This document shows, piece after piece, positions 44,469 through 54,413 of a stretch of DNA of 64,000 nucleotides. Within the stretch, counting starts at the first letter, position 1. Every line of letters starts with the position of its first letter. Origin of the DNA: Clostridia bacterium (GTDB lineage: Bacteria > Bacillota > Clostridia > Christensenellales > Aristaeellaceae); contig JAFXUZ010000087.1 in the NCBI GenBank assembly GCA_017524725.1, positions 1-64,000 of the forward strand. The letters are read 5' to 3'. A model generated the notes under the pieces. It worked only from the letters and a program-made list of their open reading frames with translations, was not told where the DNA came from and did not search any database. The translations under genes and the position numbers were made by a program.

Positions 44469-46991
44469 ATGAGCGACATCAAGGACAGACTGCTTCCGGC
44501 CGATCTGGAAACGGAGATGAAGACCAGTTTTATCGCCTACGCCATGGCGGTCATCATCAACCGCGCCCTGCCGGACGTCAGGGACGGCCTTAAGCCGGTC
44601 CACCGCCGGATCCTGTACGATATGAACGAGCTGGGCATGACGCCGGACAAGCCATTCCGCAAAAGCGCGAGGCTGGTCGGCGACGTACTGGGCAAATTCC
44701 ATCCCCACGGGGACGCGTCGGTCTATGACGCCATGGTGCGCCTGGCCCAGGATTTCACCATCCGCTATCCCCTGGTGGAGGGGCAGGGCAACTTCGGTTC
44801 GGTGGATGGCGACGGCGCCGCCGCCATGCGTTATACCGAGGCGAGGATGAGCAGGATCTGCAATTTCATGCTCCAGGATATCGACAAGGACACCGTGGAC
44901 TTCATGCCCAACTTTGACGAGACCCTGATGCAGCCCCGGGTGCTTCCTTCGCGCTTCCCGAACCTGCTGGTGAACGGTTCCTCGGGTATTGCCGTAGGTA
45001 TGGCGACCAACATCCCGCCCCACAACCTGGGCGAGGTGATCGACGGCGCCGTCTGCCTGATCGACAATCCTGACGCGTCCCTGGACGACCTGATGGAGCA
45101 TATCAAGGGCCCGGATTTCCCCACCGGCGGCATCATCCTGGGCCGTTCCGGCATCCGCGAGGCCTATTATACCGGCCGCGGCCGCGTCGTGGTCCGGGCG
45201 CGCACCGAAGTGGAGGCCATGACGTCCAACCGGGACCGCATCATCGTGACCGAGATCCCCTACATGGTCAACAAGGCCCGGCTGGTGGAGAAGATCGCGG
45301 AACTGGTCAAGGAAAAGAAGCTGGACGGCATCAGCGACATCCGCGACGAGAGCGACCGCAACGGCATGCGTATCGTTATCGAGCTTAAAAAGGACGTCCA
45401 GGCCCAGGTGGTATTGAACTACCTTTACAAACACACCCAGATGCAGGATACCTTCGGCGTCATCATGCTGGCCCTGGTGGACGGCGTGCCCCGGACCCTG
45501 AGCCTGAAGGAGATGCTGCATTACTATATCCTGCACCAGAAGGACGTGGTGACCAGGCGGACCAAATACGACCTGGACAAATCGCTGGCCCGCGCCCATA
45601 TCCTGGAGGGCCTGCTGAAGGCGCTGGACCACATCGACGAGATCGTCCGCATCATCCGCTCCGCCAGGGACACCGGCGAGGCCCGCCAAAGCCTGATGGA
45701 TACCTTCGATTTTTCCGACAAGCAGGCCCAGGCCATCCTGGACATGCGCCTTGCCCGACTCACGGGCCTGGAGCGCGACAAACTGCTGGAGGAATACCGC
45801 GAGCTGGAAAAAACCATCGCCTACCTGCAGAGCCTGCTGGCCGACGAGGGCAAGATGATGGGCGTCATCAAGGACGAAATGCTGGCCATCAAGGAAAAAT
45901 ACGCCGATCCCCGCCGCACCGAGCTGAGCGTTATCGAAGGGGAGATCGACGTGGAGGACCTGATCGCCGTGGACGACATGGTGGTCAGCCTGACCAACAT
46001 GAACTACGTCAAGCGCCTGCCCAAGTCCACCTACCGCGCCCAGAATCGCGGCGGCAAGGGCGTGTCGGCCATGACGACCCGGGACGAGGACTTTGCCCGG
46101 CAGATCCGCATCGCCTCCACCCATGACGAACTTCTGTTCTTCACCAACAAGGGGCGGGTCTACACCCTCAAGTGCTACCAGATCCCCGAGGCGGGCCGGA
46201 CGGCCAAGGGCACGGCCATCGTCAACCTGCTGCCGCTTTCCGGCGGCGAACGGGTGACCACCATGATCCCGATGCCCGAACGTCCGGAAGGACACTTCCT
46301 GGTGATGGCCACCAGGAACGGCCTGATCAAAAAGACCCCGCTGGACGAATTCGCGCACCTGCGCAAGGCGGGCCTGATCAGTATCGTGCTGGAGGAAGAG
46401 GACGAACTGATCGGCGTGGAGCTGTCCGACGGTTCTGACGAGATCCTGCTGGGCACCCGCATGGGCCAGGCCCTGCGCTTCAACGAAAAGCACGTCCGCG
46501 CCATGGGCCGCGTCGCCCGGGGTGTGCGCTCGATGCGCCTTTCCGAGGGCGACCGGGTGGTGGATATGGCTGTCCTCGAGGAAGGCGCCCTGGTGCTCTG
46601 CATCACCGAGAACGGCTACGGCAAGCGGACCGATCCCGAGGAATTCCGCGAGACCGCCCGCAACGGCAAGGGCGTCAAGGCCATGAACATCACCGAAAAA
46701 ACGGGCTTCCTCTGTGCCCAGCTGGCGGTGCGCGACGATGAGGACCTGATGATCATCACCGACGACGGCACCATGATCCGCACTCCGGTGAGCGATATCC
46801 GCGTATGCGGCCGCGCCACCCAGGGCGTCAGGCTGATGCGTATCGGCGAAAACAGCCGGGTGGTGGGCGTGGCCCGTGCCCAGGCCGAGGAGCCCGAAGA
46901 AAGCCCCGATGTCCCGAAGGATGAAAACGGGGCGGACCTGGATATGGACATTCCCGATCCCACGCCGACGGAGGACGACGGCGATATCTGA
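44469..46991 (+). CDS. gyrA: DNA gyrase subunit A
   Basis: 840 residues. Catalytic Tyr122 lies in [11 protein letters not shown]. The GyrA-box that distinguishes gyrase from topoisomerase IV is present as QNRGGKG in the C-terminal domain, followed by the six-bladed beta-pinwheel. The quinolone-resistance region reads [14 protein letters not shown] (residues 78-91), placing Ala at the position of E. coli Ser83. The C-terminal tail is acidic ([19 protein letters not shown]). Ribosome site GAAAGGAC. Cotranscribed with gyrB. Confidence 0.97.
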   Translation: MSDIKDRLLPADLETEMKTSFIAYAMAVIINRALPDVRDGLKPVHRRILYDMNELGMTPDKPFRKSARLVGDVLGKFHPHGDASVYDAMVRLAQDFTIRYPLVEGQGNFGSVDGDGAAAMRYTEARMSRICNFMLQDIDKDTVDFMPNFDETLMQPRVLPSRFPNLLVNGSSGIAVGMATNIPPHNLGEVIDGAVCLIDNPDASLDDLMEHIKGPDFPTGGIILGRSGIREAYYTGRGRVVVRARTEVEAMTSNRDRIIVTEIPYMVNKARLVEKIAELVKEKKLDGISDIRDESDRNGMRIVIELKKDVQAQVVLNYLYKHTQMQDTFGVIMLALVDGVPRTLSLKEMLHYYILHQKDVVTRRTKYDLDKSLARAHILEGLLKALDHIDEIVRIIRSARDTGEARQSLMDTFDFSDKQAQAILDMRLARLTGLERDKLLEEYRELEKTIAYLQSLLADEGKMMGVIKDEMLAIKEKYADPRRTELSVIEGEIDVEDLIAVDDMVVSLTNMNYVKRLPKSTYRAQNRGGKGVSAMTTRDEDFARQIRIASTHDELLFFTNKGRVYTLKCYQIPEAGRTAKGTAIVNLLPLSGGERVTTMIPMPERPEGHFLVMATRNGLIKKTPLDEFAHLRKAGLISIVLEEEDELIGVELSDGSDEILLGTRMGQALRFNEKHVRAMGRVARGVRSMRLSEGDRVVDMAVLEEGALVLCITENGYGKRTDPEEFRETARNGKGVKAMNITEKTGFLCAQLAVRDDEDLMIITDDGTMIRTPVSDIRVCGRATQGVRLMRIGENSRVVGVARAQAEEPEESPDVPKDENGADLDMDIPDPTPTEDDGDI

Positions 46992-47017
46992 TTCTCCCGC
47001 CGCTTTAACTGACGGAT

Positions 47018-47059
47018 ACTGCGTTTCCATTGCGTTTTATACGGAAACGCAGTTTCCGT
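47018..47059 (+). terminator. Hairpin after gyrA, probable terminator
   Basis: Eleven-base perfect stem ACTGCGTTTCC/GGAAACGCAGT (47018-47028 with 47043-47053), followed by a short TTTCCGTTT tract. Confidence 0.65.
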
Positions 47060-47105
47060 TTCAGAGGGGCAAAGCCCCCCGGCGGCGCGGACAAGGAGCG
47101 ACTCA

Positions 47106-48728
47106 ATGACAGAAAAACAGCGCAGCCTGGTGGGCGGCATTTCGGTCCTGGGCCTGGCCGGTCTCATCTGCAAGGTGGTGGGCGTGCTGTACCGCATCCC
47201 CCTGGCCAACATCATCGGCGGCGAGGGCATGGGGCTGTACCAGCAGGTCTTCCCGGCTTATAACCTGCTGCTTACCATTACCTCGGCGGGCATCCCGGTG
47301 GCCATTTCGCGCATGGTGTCCCATTATGTGACCATCGGACAGATGAAAAACGCCCGGAAGGTGTTCACCACCGCCCTGAGGCTCCTGACCGTCCTGGGAA
47401 TTGTGACCACGGTCATCCTGCTGCTTCTCTCCCGGTCCATCGCATCGCTGGTGGGTACGCCGGAGGGGTTCCTCAGCTATATGTGCATCGCGCCTTCCCT
47501 GTTCTTTGTATGCGTCATGAGCGCTTTCAGGGGCTATATGCAGGGCCGCAGGCATATGATGCCCACCGCTGTCAGCCAGCTGATCGAACAGGTGGGGAAG
47601 GTGGCGGTGGCGCTGCCCTTTGCTTCCGTCGGATTTCAGAGGGGCGGCTGGACCATGGGTTCGGCCGGGGCGCTGCTGGGCACCTCCCTGGCTGAGTGCG
47701 CGGCCATGCTCTATATGATCGTCAAGTACCGCCTGACGAAGGAAAAGCCCCTTCCTGTCGCGGAGGACGACGGCGGGATCAGCTTCGTCCAGATGGCCAG
47801 GCGGATCGTTTTCATCTCCATTCCCATCACCCTGGGGGCCTGCATCGTTCCCCTGGCATCCACCATCGATTCGGCGACGCTGAAGAACCTGATGACTGCC
47901 GCGGGGATGGATTCCAGCGAGGCGCGCATCCGCTACGGCATGTATTCCGGCATGGTCATTACGATGATCAACGTGCCCACGGCCCTGGCCATGGCCATGT
48001 CCACCAACCTGGTCCCGGACATCGCCGCGGGCCTTGCCAAACGGGACATGGACCACGTGTCCCGGGAGGCCGCCATGGGGCTGAGGATCGCCTCGGTGAT
48101 CGGGTTCCCGTGCTCTGTGGGCATGAGCCTTTTGGCCAGGCCCATCCTGTTCCTGTGCTATGGCGGGTCGCAGTACACTACGGAGCAGTTGATGATGGCG
48201 GGATCCCTCCTGGAGGTCTCCGCCATGACCATTATCCTGTTTACCATGGTGCAGGCCACCTCGGGTATCCTTCAGGGAGTCGGAAAGCAGCATATCCCGA
48301 TGCTGACCCTTCTGGCCGGGGTGGTGTGCAAGATCGTCCTGAACCTGACTTTGGTGCGGGATCCGGGGATCAACATCCACGGGGCGCCCATCGCTTCCCT
48401 GGTATGCTACACCGTATCCATGGTGCCGAACCTGGTGTATGTGTGCAAATACACCCGCACGCGCTTTTCGGTGACGGATGTGGTCCTCCGTCCCCTGGGG
48501 GCTTCCGCTATGATGGGCCTGGCCGTCTGGGCGGTGTACAACTTTGTTTTCGGTGGGAACGCCTGCCTTGGCGGCAGAACGCTTTTGCCGGTGGCGGCCT
48601 GCATCCTTACGGGCATGGCGGTGTACGGCATTGCGGCGGCAGGGCTTGGCGCGATCCGCGCCGAGGACCTGCCTGCAAGGTTCAGGAAAGTCCTGCGTCT
48701 TTTGCCCTTCGTAAGGAAAGGGAACTGA
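47106..48728 (+). CDS. SpoVB/MurJ-like polysaccharide flippase
   Basis: 540 residues with about 14 membrane helices. N-terminal [40 protein letters not shown] is characteristic of the stage V sporulation protein B / oligosaccharide flippase (MOP) group. SpoVB-type proteins move lipid-linked peptidoglycan precursors, in Bacillus for the spore cortex. Homologues also occur in non-sporulating Clostridia, so sporulation is not proved. Ribosome site AAGGAGCG. It is 114 bases after gyrA with a hairpin between. Confidence 0.9.
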   Translation: MTEKQRSLVGGISVLGLAGLICKVVGVLYRIPLANIIGGEGMGLYQQVFPAYNLLLTITSAGIPVAISRMVSHYVTIGQMKNARKVFTTALRLLTVLGIVTTVILLLLSRSIASLVGTPEGFLSYMCIAPSLFFVCVMSAFRGYMQGRRHMMPTAVSQLIEQVGKVAVALPFASVGFQRGGWTMGSAGALLGTSLAECAAMLYMIVKYRLTKEKPLPVAEDDGGISFVQMARRIVFISIPITLGACIVPLASTIDSATLKNLMTAAGMDSSEARIRYGMYSGMVITMINVPTALAMAMSTNLVPDIAAGLAKRDMDHVSREAAMGLRIASVIGFPCSVGMSLLARPILFLCYGGSQYTTEQLMMAGSLLEVSAMTIILFTMVQATSGILQGVGKQHIPMLTLLAGVVCKIVLNLTLVRDPGINIHGAPIASLVCYTVSMVPNLVYVCKYTRTRFSVTDVVLRPLGASAMMGLAVWAVYNFVFGGNACLGGRTLLPVAACILTGMAVYGIAAAGLGAIRAEDLPARFRKVLRLLPFVRKGN

Positions 48729-48847
48729 AAGGCCGGCTTCCGGTGCAGCTGTTAAAGCCCTGAAAAAGCCCGGGATGAAGGACCGGCAGTTCCCAAGGAG
48801 GCATCGGGGAAATGCGGGCGCCTGTGAGATCAAAAAAAGGCTTTTCC

Positions 48848-48876
48848 TTGCCAAAGAGAGAGACCTGTGGTATAAT
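48848..48876 (+). promoter_or_regulatory. Rubredoxin promoter
   Basis: TTGCCA (48848-48853), 17-base spacer, TATAAT (48871-48876), with the extended -10 TGTGGTATAAT. Confidence 0.85.
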
Positions 48877-48915
48877 TTCGGCAGCAAAACACCGAAAAAA
48901 CAGGAGGAAAAAAAC

Positions 48916-49074
48916 ATGACCAAGTACGAATGCCCCTGCGGCTATGTCTACGATCCCGAACTGGGCGATCCGGACAGCGGCATTGCCCCCGGCACCTCTT
49001 TTGAAGACATCCCCGAGGATTGGGTATGCCCCGTCTGCGGCCTGGACAAGAGCGCCTTTACTCCGGTGGAATGA
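48916..49074 (+). CDS. Rubredoxin with a shortened first cysteine pair
   Basis: 52 residues. All of the rubredoxin core is present ([34 protein letters not shown]), giving iron ligands Cys38 and Cys41 in CPVCG. The first pair, normally CxxCG, is Cys6-Pro-Cys8-Gly, one residue short. Rubredoxins carry electrons to rubrerythrin and similar peroxide-reducing enzymes (rubrerythrin is at 35238 here). Ribosome site AGGAGG, own promoter and terminator. The unusual spacing may tune the FeS4 centre or reduce metal binding. Confidence 0.92.
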   Translation: MTKYECPCGYVYDPELGDPDSGIAPGTSFEDIPEDWVCPVCGLDKSAFTPVE

Positions 49075-49089
49075 GCGGCTGATAAGCAT

Positions 49090-49144
49090 AAAGGGAACTG
49101 TAACGGTACGGTGCGGAAACGCCCGGCGTTTACAGTTCCCTTTT
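49090..49144 (+). terminator. Terminator of the rubredoxin gene
   Basis: Thirteen-base stem AAGGGAACTGTAA with TTACAGTTCCCTT and a ~26-base loop, then TTTT. Confidence 0.85.
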
Positions 49145-49173
49145 GCGTATGAGGATAGGTGGAGGTCGATAAA

Positions 49174-50118
49174 ATGGGAGAAATGCTGGTATTCAGCCTG
49201 AACGGGGTCGGGCCGATCCTTCTTTTGATGCTGGTGGGATTTGTGCTGCGCAAGACCGGCGTCATCAACAGGGAGGCTTCCAACAGGATCAACCGCCTGG
49301 CTTTCGTTGCGCTGATCCCGTGCAAGCTATTCAGCCAGGTCTATTCCTCGGACCTGAGCGCCGTGGTCGACCTGAAGCTGATCCTGGTGTGCCTTGCAGG
49401 CACGGCGGCGGTGCTGGTGCTTTTGTGCCTGCTGGTCCCCAGGGCTATCGGGCCCGGCCCGGCCCGGGGCGAGTTCATCCAGGGGGTCTATCGCGGCAAC
49501 GCGGCCATCCTGGGGTTCTCGCTGATCACCAATCTTTACGGCGATGCGGCGGCGGCAGTGATCGCCCTGCCTCTTCCGGTAATGGTCATTTTTTACAATA
49601 TCACCGCGCCCATCGTGCTGGCGCTGTATTCGGGCGGGGCCCGGCCCAAAGCCGGAGAGGTGATCAAAAAAGTGGCGTCCAATCCCTTCCTGATCGGGAC
49701 GGTGCTGGGTGTCGTCTGCAACCTGACGGGGCTGAAGCTGCCGGTGTTTGTGGAAAAAACCGTGGACAATCTGGGCTCGGCGGGCTCCACCGTCGCACTG
49801 GTGGCCCTGGGCGCCATGACGGATGTGGAATCCTTCAGGAAAAGCGGAAAGCTTGCCCTTTCGGCGTCCCTCCTCAGGCTGGCTGTGATCTCCCCGCTGA
49901 TGATCCTGGTCGGGGCGCTCTTTGGCATCCGCTGCGAACAGATGGCCGCGATCGTATGCTTCTTTGCCACGCCGACGGCGGTGGGGGGGTATGTACTGGC
50001 GAAAAATGTGGACGGCGACGGCAGTCTGGCCGGGCAGATCCTGATCGTGACCACCATATTATCCATGCTGACCATGTTCCTGACGCTGACGGCGCTCAAG
50101 GGGCTGGGAGTGATGTGA
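49174..50118 (+). CDS. AEC family (auxin efflux carrier-like) transporter
   Basis: 314 residues with ten membrane helices in two halves, each about five. Start ILLLMLVGFVLRKTGVINREASNRINRLAFVALIPCKLF is the classic AEC entry, and GNAAILGFSLITNLYGDAA and the second-half FFATPTAVGGYVLAKNVDGD motif follow. AEC proteins export or import small organic acids (malate, malonate) or other anions; substrate unknown. The ATG at 49174 is taken because GGAGG precedes it and the extra upstream residues of the longer frame are polar. Confidence 0.9.
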   Translation: MGEMLVFSLNGVGPILLLMLVGFVLRKTGVINREASNRINRLAFVALIPCKLFSQVYSSDLSAVVDLKLILVCLAGTAAVLVLLCLLVPRAIGPGPARGEFIQGVYRGNAAILGFSLITNLYGDAAAAVIALPLPVMVIFYNITAPIVLALYSGGARPKAGEVIKKVASNPFLIGTVLGVVCNLTGLKLPVFVEKTVDNLGSAGSTVALVALGAMTDVESFRKSGKLALSASLLRLAVISPLMILVGALFGIRCEQMAAIVCFFATPTAVGGYVLAKNVDGDGSLAGQILIVTTILSMLTMFLTLTALKGLGVM

Positions 50119-50124
50119 CAAAAA

Positions 50125-50152
50125 GAGTGAAGAGTGAAGAGTGGAGAGTGGA
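50125..50152 (+). repeat. Four tandem heptads (GAGTGAA/GAGTGGA)
   Basis: Two GAGTGAA units followed by two GAGTGGA units, seven bases after the AEC stop. Purine-only low-complexity insert between two genes. Confidence 0.85.
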
Positions 50153-50179
50153 GTTTTGGAATGGTTTGGAGGGGATGGG

Positions 50180-50830
50180 ATGCGTTACAATGCGGCGGAT
50201 CCGGTGAGCGGAGGAAGGCCTGCCGGGGACGCGGGGAAGAAGGTATACCGCATTTCGGCGGCGGCGGGCAGTCCGGACTGGAGCCGCGTTCCCGATTTCG
50301 CCGTCGACCAGGTCCTGTGGACGGAGGATACGGGGATCCGGGCGTGGGGCCAAATGTGCCATGACGCCAAAAAACTGTATGTCCGCATGAGCGCCGCGGA
50401 AGGGGAGATCCGTGCGGAAAACCATAGGCCCCTTTCCCCGGTATGGGAGGACAGCTGCCTGGAATTTTTCTTCAGGCCCGAAGGGTCGGCGTATTATTTC
50501 AATTTCGAGATCAACCCCAACGGCTGCCTCTGCCTGCAGGCGGGAGCGGACAGGGCGGACCGGTTCAATATCGTAAGGCAGGACGCCGAGTCATACTTTT
50601 CCATTCGCACGGCCAGGACGGAAGGCGGCTGGGAGGTGTCCTACGGGATCCCGCTTTCTTTTTTCCGCCTGTTCTGCCCCGGATACCGGTTTGAAGGGGA
50701 AATGACGGGGAATATGTACAAATGCGGGGACAAAACGATGCGGCCGCATTACCTGTCCTGGAACCGGATCGGCCTGGAGAAACCTGATTTCCACTGTCCG
50801 GAATTCTTCGGGCGGCTCATTTTTGAATAA
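50180..50830 (+). CDS. CBM9-like carbohydrate-binding-fold protein
   Basis: 216 residues. The pattern WTEDTGIRAWGQMCHDAKKLYVRMSAAEGEIRAEN, then VWEDSCLEFFFRP, YYFNFEINPNGCL, WEVSYGIPLSFF and GNMYKCGDKT is that of the carbohydrate-binding family 9-like (DUF1083-type) proteins, normally beta-sandwiches that bind sugars. No signal peptide is visible, so the protein seems cytosolic and its role is unclear; it might sense or store an oligosaccharide. The start at 50180 follows GGAGGGGAT. The hairpin at 50845 ends the transcript. Confidence 0.75.
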   Translation: MRYNAADPVSGGRPAGDAGKKVYRISAAAGSPDWSRVPDFAVDQVLWTEDTGIRAWGQMCHDAKKLYVRMSAAEGEIRAENHRPLSPVWEDSCLEFFFRPEGSAYYFNFEINPNGCLCLQAGADRADRFNIVRQDAESYFSIRTARTEGGWEVSYGIPLSFFRLFCPGYRFEGEMTGNMYKCGDKTMRPHYLSWNRIGLEKPDFHCPEFFGRLIFE

Positions 50831-50844
50831 GTTTTCCGTGAATA

Positions 50845-50888
50845 AACGGAGCCGGGGGCGGGCCATGCGGCCTTCCCCCGGCTCCGTT
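50845..50888. terminator. Convergent terminator
   Basis: Fourteen-base perfect stem AACGGAGCCGGGGG/CCCCCGGCTCCGTT between convergent genes. T's follow on the minus side (TTTATT), fewer on the plus side. Confidence 0.8.
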
Positions 50889-50922
50889 GGTGTGCCGGAG
50901 CGGCACTCCGGGCGTGAAATGA

Positions 50923-52446
50923 TCATTTACCGATCATGTTGACGTTCCTCAGGAACGTGCCGCGCATCACGATGCTGCCGGCAAAGGTATCGGCCTGCTC
51001 GGCGCCGGCGAAAAAACAGACTTCGTTGACGACTTCAAGCTCGGTAAGCGTATTGACCATGGCGTAGACCATGGCTTTTTCCGCCTCCGGCGCCATTCCT
51101 TCGCAGGCGGCCAGGAAACCCGGGGTCAGGCTGACCAGGAGGCAGCTGCCGCGGGCGGGGAGGGCGACGGCCAGGATGTCGCCGCCGGACACCGAGGCGG
51201 GAATGACGCTTTTGAGCGGAGTCACGGAATCGTAATGCATGCTTCCCAGGATCAGCTGCTCCAGAAGGAAGCGGGGACTGCGGGTCTCATACCAGGGAAC
51301 GGCCCGTTCCGTGGCCCGCAGCATGCCGCTGCCGTCGGAAAAATACAGGGTGCACTGGCTCAGGAGGAAAACGGCGAACTGGGAACGGCGCATGATGCCG
51401 TCGGGAAAAGAGATCGCTTCCCCGGCTCCCTGGTAGGTGGCTTCCGGAGTCACGGACGTAACCTGGCTGTCGCCGATCCACAGATCCAGCCCGGCAATGC
51501 CGGGAAGGAAGGTGGTCATGGTATAGGCCAGGGAGGCGCAGAAGCAGGCGCGGGAGATACCGGCGTCGGACAGGGCGGTATCGAGGGCGGCGTCAAACCG
51601 GAGGGACAGGACCCGTTCGCCGCTGTCCTCGCTGATGGAGACGGCGTTCAATAACGTGTTCAGGTCCGGAAGGGCGGGAACATGGATGTCCGAAGGACCT
51701 TCGGACAGGGCGGCAAGAAGCACCTTGGCCATCTGGGGCGGAGTGGTGGAGGCGAAGACCAGGGTCCGAGTCTCGCACAGGATGCCGCGGCCGTCAAAGG
51801 CCGGGAAATACAGCGTCACGTCGCAGGTGATCCTTTTACCGGAAGACGCGCTGCTGCGCCGGCTTTCCGCCCGCGCCCAGAGGGTGGCTAGGTCGTCGCT
51901 CTGCCTGAGGGCAGTGCCCGCCGGGGTCTGGCTGGCCACGTCGATGCCGGGCTGGATGCCGCCGATGAGCAGGTTGACCCCGCGGATGTCGCCGAACTGG
52001 CACAGGGTATCGGTGATGGCCATCCAAACGGTGTACAGATCCTCGTGGGACAGGTTCATGGCGGAGGCCGCCAGGTTGACGGTGGCGATGCCGTCGGATA
52101 TCTCCACGGGATTCATGGTATTCAGCGCCAGGTAGGACGCGCCGGGCAGGCTGCGGGCTTTGGTGGGCTGGCCGGAAACCGGGCGCCAGGAGAACAGCGC
52201 CTCCAGGGCTGGCTCGGCATACCATTTGAAGGGCCGGAGCACCACCACCGTGTCCACCGTGACCAGCGCGGAGGAATCCTCGTTGGGCAGGAACAGCCTG
52301 ATGTCGGAAGTCCTGGTGGGCGTGGAATCGTTTTCCGGAGCGGTGAACGGAAGCTCATAGGGCGGAAGGCCGGCGCTTTCTCCCAGGACCGGATAAGCCG
52401 GCAGGCACATCAAAAGGCAGATCAGCAGGGAAAGCGTTTTTTTCAT
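50923..52446 (-). CDS. GerMN-domain secreted protein
   Basis: 507 residues with a signal peptide (KKTLSLLICLLMCLPAYPVLG). Two to three GerMN-like modules are visible, e.g. DIRLFLPNEDSSALVTVDTVVV, VTLYFPAFDGRGILCETRTLVF and CTLYFSDGSGMLRATERAVP, each followed by a helix with ...LLEALF/LLAALSEGP. GerMN (Germane) domains occur in GerM, a Bacillus germination and sporulation lipoprotein, and in other envelope proteins of Firmicutes. It is the last gene of the minus-strand cluster. A terminator hairpin precedes it, so expression may be lowered or separate. Function unproven. Confidence 0.82.
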   Translation of the reverse strand: MKKTLSLLICLLMCLPAYPVLGESAGLPPYELPFTAPENDSTPTRTSDIRLFLPNEDSSALVTVDTVVVLRPFKWYAEPALEALFSWRPVSGQPTKARSLPGASYLALNTMNPVEISDGIATVNLAASAMNLSHEDLYTVWMAITDTLCQFGDIRGVNLLIGGIQPGIDVASQTPAGTALRQSDDLATLWARAESRRSSASSGKRITCDVTLYFPAFDGRGILCETRTLVFASTTPPQMAKVLLAALSEGPSDIHVPALPDLNTLLNAVSISEDSGERVLSLRFDAALDTALSDAGISRACFCASLAYTMTTFLPGIAGLDLWIGDSQVTSVTPEATYQGAGEAISFPDGIMRRSQFAVFLLSQCTLYFSDGSGMLRATERAVPWYETRSPRFLLEQLILGSMHYDSVTPLKSVIPASVSGGDILAVALPARGSCLLVSLTPGFLAACEGMAPEAEKAMVYAMVNTLTELEVVNEVCFFAGAEQADTFAGSIVMRGTFLRNVNMIGK

Positions 52447-52472
52447 GATCGGTTCTCTTTTCCCGCGTTGAG

Positions 52473-52499
52473 AAAAACGCGGCCGGGGCCGCGTTTTTT
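52473..52499. terminator. Perfect palindromic terminator
   Basis: Twelve-base stem AAAAACGCGGCC/GGCCGCGTTTTT with a two-base loop. It is bidirectional by composition and lies five bases past the DUF6062 stop on the minus strand. Confidence 0.9.
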
Positions 52500-52503
52500 C
52501 GCG

Positions 52504-53256
52504 TTATTTGGGTTCCTCCAGGCAGGCGCCGCGAAGGGTGTTGACGGTCCTCTCCAGGGCGCCTTTTGTGCCGTCAAGGGCTTTGCCGGCGTTGCGGTAA
52601 TCGAAGATCAGCGTGAAGTTTTTCAGGTCGTGATCCTCCTGCTCCATCCGGGCGGACAATGTGGTGTCCAGGTCGCGGACGAAGTCCGAAAGCACCTCGC
52701 CCTTCATTTCCTCGGCCGCCAGGGCCAGGAGATCCCCGGCGCAGGAAAGGCATACCCCGCCGTTGTCGATAAACGCCCGTTTAAAGGCGCTGTCGGTCTG
52801 GTACAGGTGGATCAGGGTATAGGCGTAGCGGTCCAGGTTTTCCCGGATGGAATCGCACAGGATGCAGGAGGAGGCCATGGCCTTCAGGCTCTTTGCCGCG
52901 CTCGCGACCGCGTCCTTCATCTCTCCCCTGGAACGGCTGAAGAGGCCGCCGCCCGACGTCTTTCCCTTCTCGGCGCGTTCAAAAACGCTTTTGACCTCCT
53001 TCCGGGTCTCCTGGAGGTGACTGTGCATCATCAGGGCGTGGCCGAGGCGGTTTTTTTGAGCGTAAAGCAGCATCTGGTGCCGGGGGCAGAATCCCCTGGC
53101 GTTGACCTGGATGCGGGTGGAGGGCTCCATAACGGAGCCTCCGAGATACCGGACCACGTCGTTTTCCTCGATCCTGCATTTAAGCCGGCACATGGGGCAG
53201 CCGCACATTTCCTTGACGGCGTCCCAAACCGGGATGGTGTCGATATGGTATTTCAT
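52504..53256 (-). CDS. DUF6062 family protein
   Basis: 250 residues, cytosolic, no signal peptide. Several Cys motifs suggest metal binding: Cys18/Cys20/Cys23/Cys27 (CGCPMCRLKC), Cys57 with FCPRH, and later CILC and CLSC. The family (DUF6062) is common in Clostridia and lacks a known activity. It starts four bases after the stop of the membrane protein gene upstream, so translation is coupled. A strong terminator follows it. The Cys arrangement is consistent with zinc or iron-sulfur binding, not proven. Confidence 0.8.
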   Translation of the reverse strand: MKYHIDTIPVWDAVKEMCGCPMCRLKCRIEENDVVRYLGGSVMEPSTRIQVNARGFCPRHQMLLYAQKNRLGHALMMHSHLQETRKEVKSVFERAEKGKTSGGGLFSRSRGEMKDAVASAAKSLKAMASSCILCDSIRENLDRYAYTLIHLYQTDSAFKRAFIDNGGVCLSCAGDLLALAAEEMKGEVLSDFVRDLDTTLSARMEQEDHDLKNFTLIFDYRNAGKALDGTKGALERTVNTLRGACLEEPK

Positions 53257-53260
53257 AACA

Positions 53261-54391
53261 TCACTCCGATACGATACTCGGCCTCGGGGGAGCGCCGCAG
53301 TCAGGGCAGGGGTTCAGGGTCTTGAATTTTCCTGAATTCAGGTCCCTGTAATAAAGGGGAGTCAGCGGCTCATACTGAGAGGCAACCTTGGGGCACATTT
53401 CCGCTGAATGGTAATACAGTCCGCCCTGGGGATTGTAGTATACCACGGTCTCGTTGGTGATGGGAGGCGTGGGGGTCGGGATGGCGGTGGGGACGGCAGT
53501 CACCATTGCGGCGCTTTCGCTGCTGGGGACGTTGGTGGCCTGTACCTTGGTGCCGCCAAGGGAATTGGGGTCCACATACCAGTTATTGTTCAGGCGGATC
53601 ATCAATACCTGCAGCCTGTAATTTTCGGGTTCTGCGATGCTCTGCTTGCGGATGAGGCAGGTGATGGTGATGGTACGGGAATCGTCCTCGGCCGAACCGG
53701 AGATGGAGTCGATGGAATAGCTGAGGGGCACACGGTTGGTGAGGATGAAAAACAGGTCCGTCTTGGGATTCTCCCGGCTGTTGACCCATGAGGGCATGCA
53801 CAGGTTGACCATCTGGTCCAGGTCGAATTCGCCCCAGTAGTTCATGAAGGCCATCAGCTGCATCTGCGCGGCGCCGGCTGAGGCGTCGCCCTGTCCGCCC
53901 GAGGGTATTTCTTCGGGAGAGGCGCCGATATCCGCTGCCGAAACGGAAGTAAGGGCGTTATCCCCGCCGAAATACGCGTTGTTGGCGATACTGGATGCCG
54001 CGGTCCGCGGCGTATTCCTGGGCAGGGTCACCGCCAGGGATACGCCGCTGATGACCATCAGTGCCAGAATGACCAGACTGACCGAATAACGGGCATTTTT
54101 CCCGAAAGCGCGTTTGCCCAGCATAAAGAGCAGGGTGATCAGCGCCGCGGCAAGGAACAGGATCTTAAGGATGTTCCTGACGTTTTCGCCGGGTATGGCC
54201 ATGGACAGGATGAACAGGCAGGGCAGCAGCAGGGCGATCACCGGGATCAGTCCCCGGTACCGGGGAGGGCCCCCGGAGGGGGCGCCTCCGGGGTCGTTCC
54301 CTCCGCCGCCGGTCATATCCGCCTGCTGGACCCTTTTGTTCTTCATGCCGTACAGCGGTGCGCTGGTATAACGGTTTCGGTTGCCGTTCAT
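53261..54391 (-). CDS. Membrane protein with C-terminal Cys motif, unknown function
   Basis: 376 residues. A polar, glycine-rich N-terminus (to about 45) precedes three membrane helices (about 47-68, 72-95 and 102-125); the rest is outside. A Ser/Ala-rich region gives way to a domain of ~110 residues with MAFMNYWGEFDLDQMVNLCMPSWVN, then a Pro/Thr linker (TPTPP) and a C-terminal module LYYHSAEMCPKVASQYEPLTP, LNPCPDCGAPP. That end resembles the small CxxC metal-binding module at the C-termini of secreted nucleases and competence proteins. I do not recognise the family. Neighbours: repeat protein upstream, DUF6062 four bases downstream. Confidence 0.7.
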   Translation of the reverse strand: MNGNRNRYTSAPLYGMKNKRVQQADMTGGGGNDPGGAPSGGPPRYRGLIPVIALLLPCLFILSMAIPGENVRNILKILFLAAALITLLFMLGKRAFGKNARYSVSLVILALMVISGVSLAVTLPRNTPRTAASSIANNAYFGGDNALTSVSAADIGASPEEIPSGGQGDASAGAAQMQLMAFMNYWGEFDLDQMVNLCMPSWVNSRENPKTDLFFILTNRVPLSYSIDSISGSAEDDSRTITITCLIRKQSIAEPENYRLQVLMIRLNNNWYVDPNSLGGTKVQATNVPSSESAAMVTAVPTAIPTPTPPITNETVVYYNPQGGLYYHSAEMCPKVASQYEPLTPLYYRDLNSGKFKTLNPCPDCGAPPRPSIVSE

Positions 54392-54413
54392 GGGTCGTTC
54401 CTTTCGTCAGGGA

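Noticed and set aside
47103..48923. 606-codon minus-strand frame over the SpoVB-like flippase
   Set aside because: Antisense shadow; the plus strand has a clean membrane-protein pattern and ribosome site.
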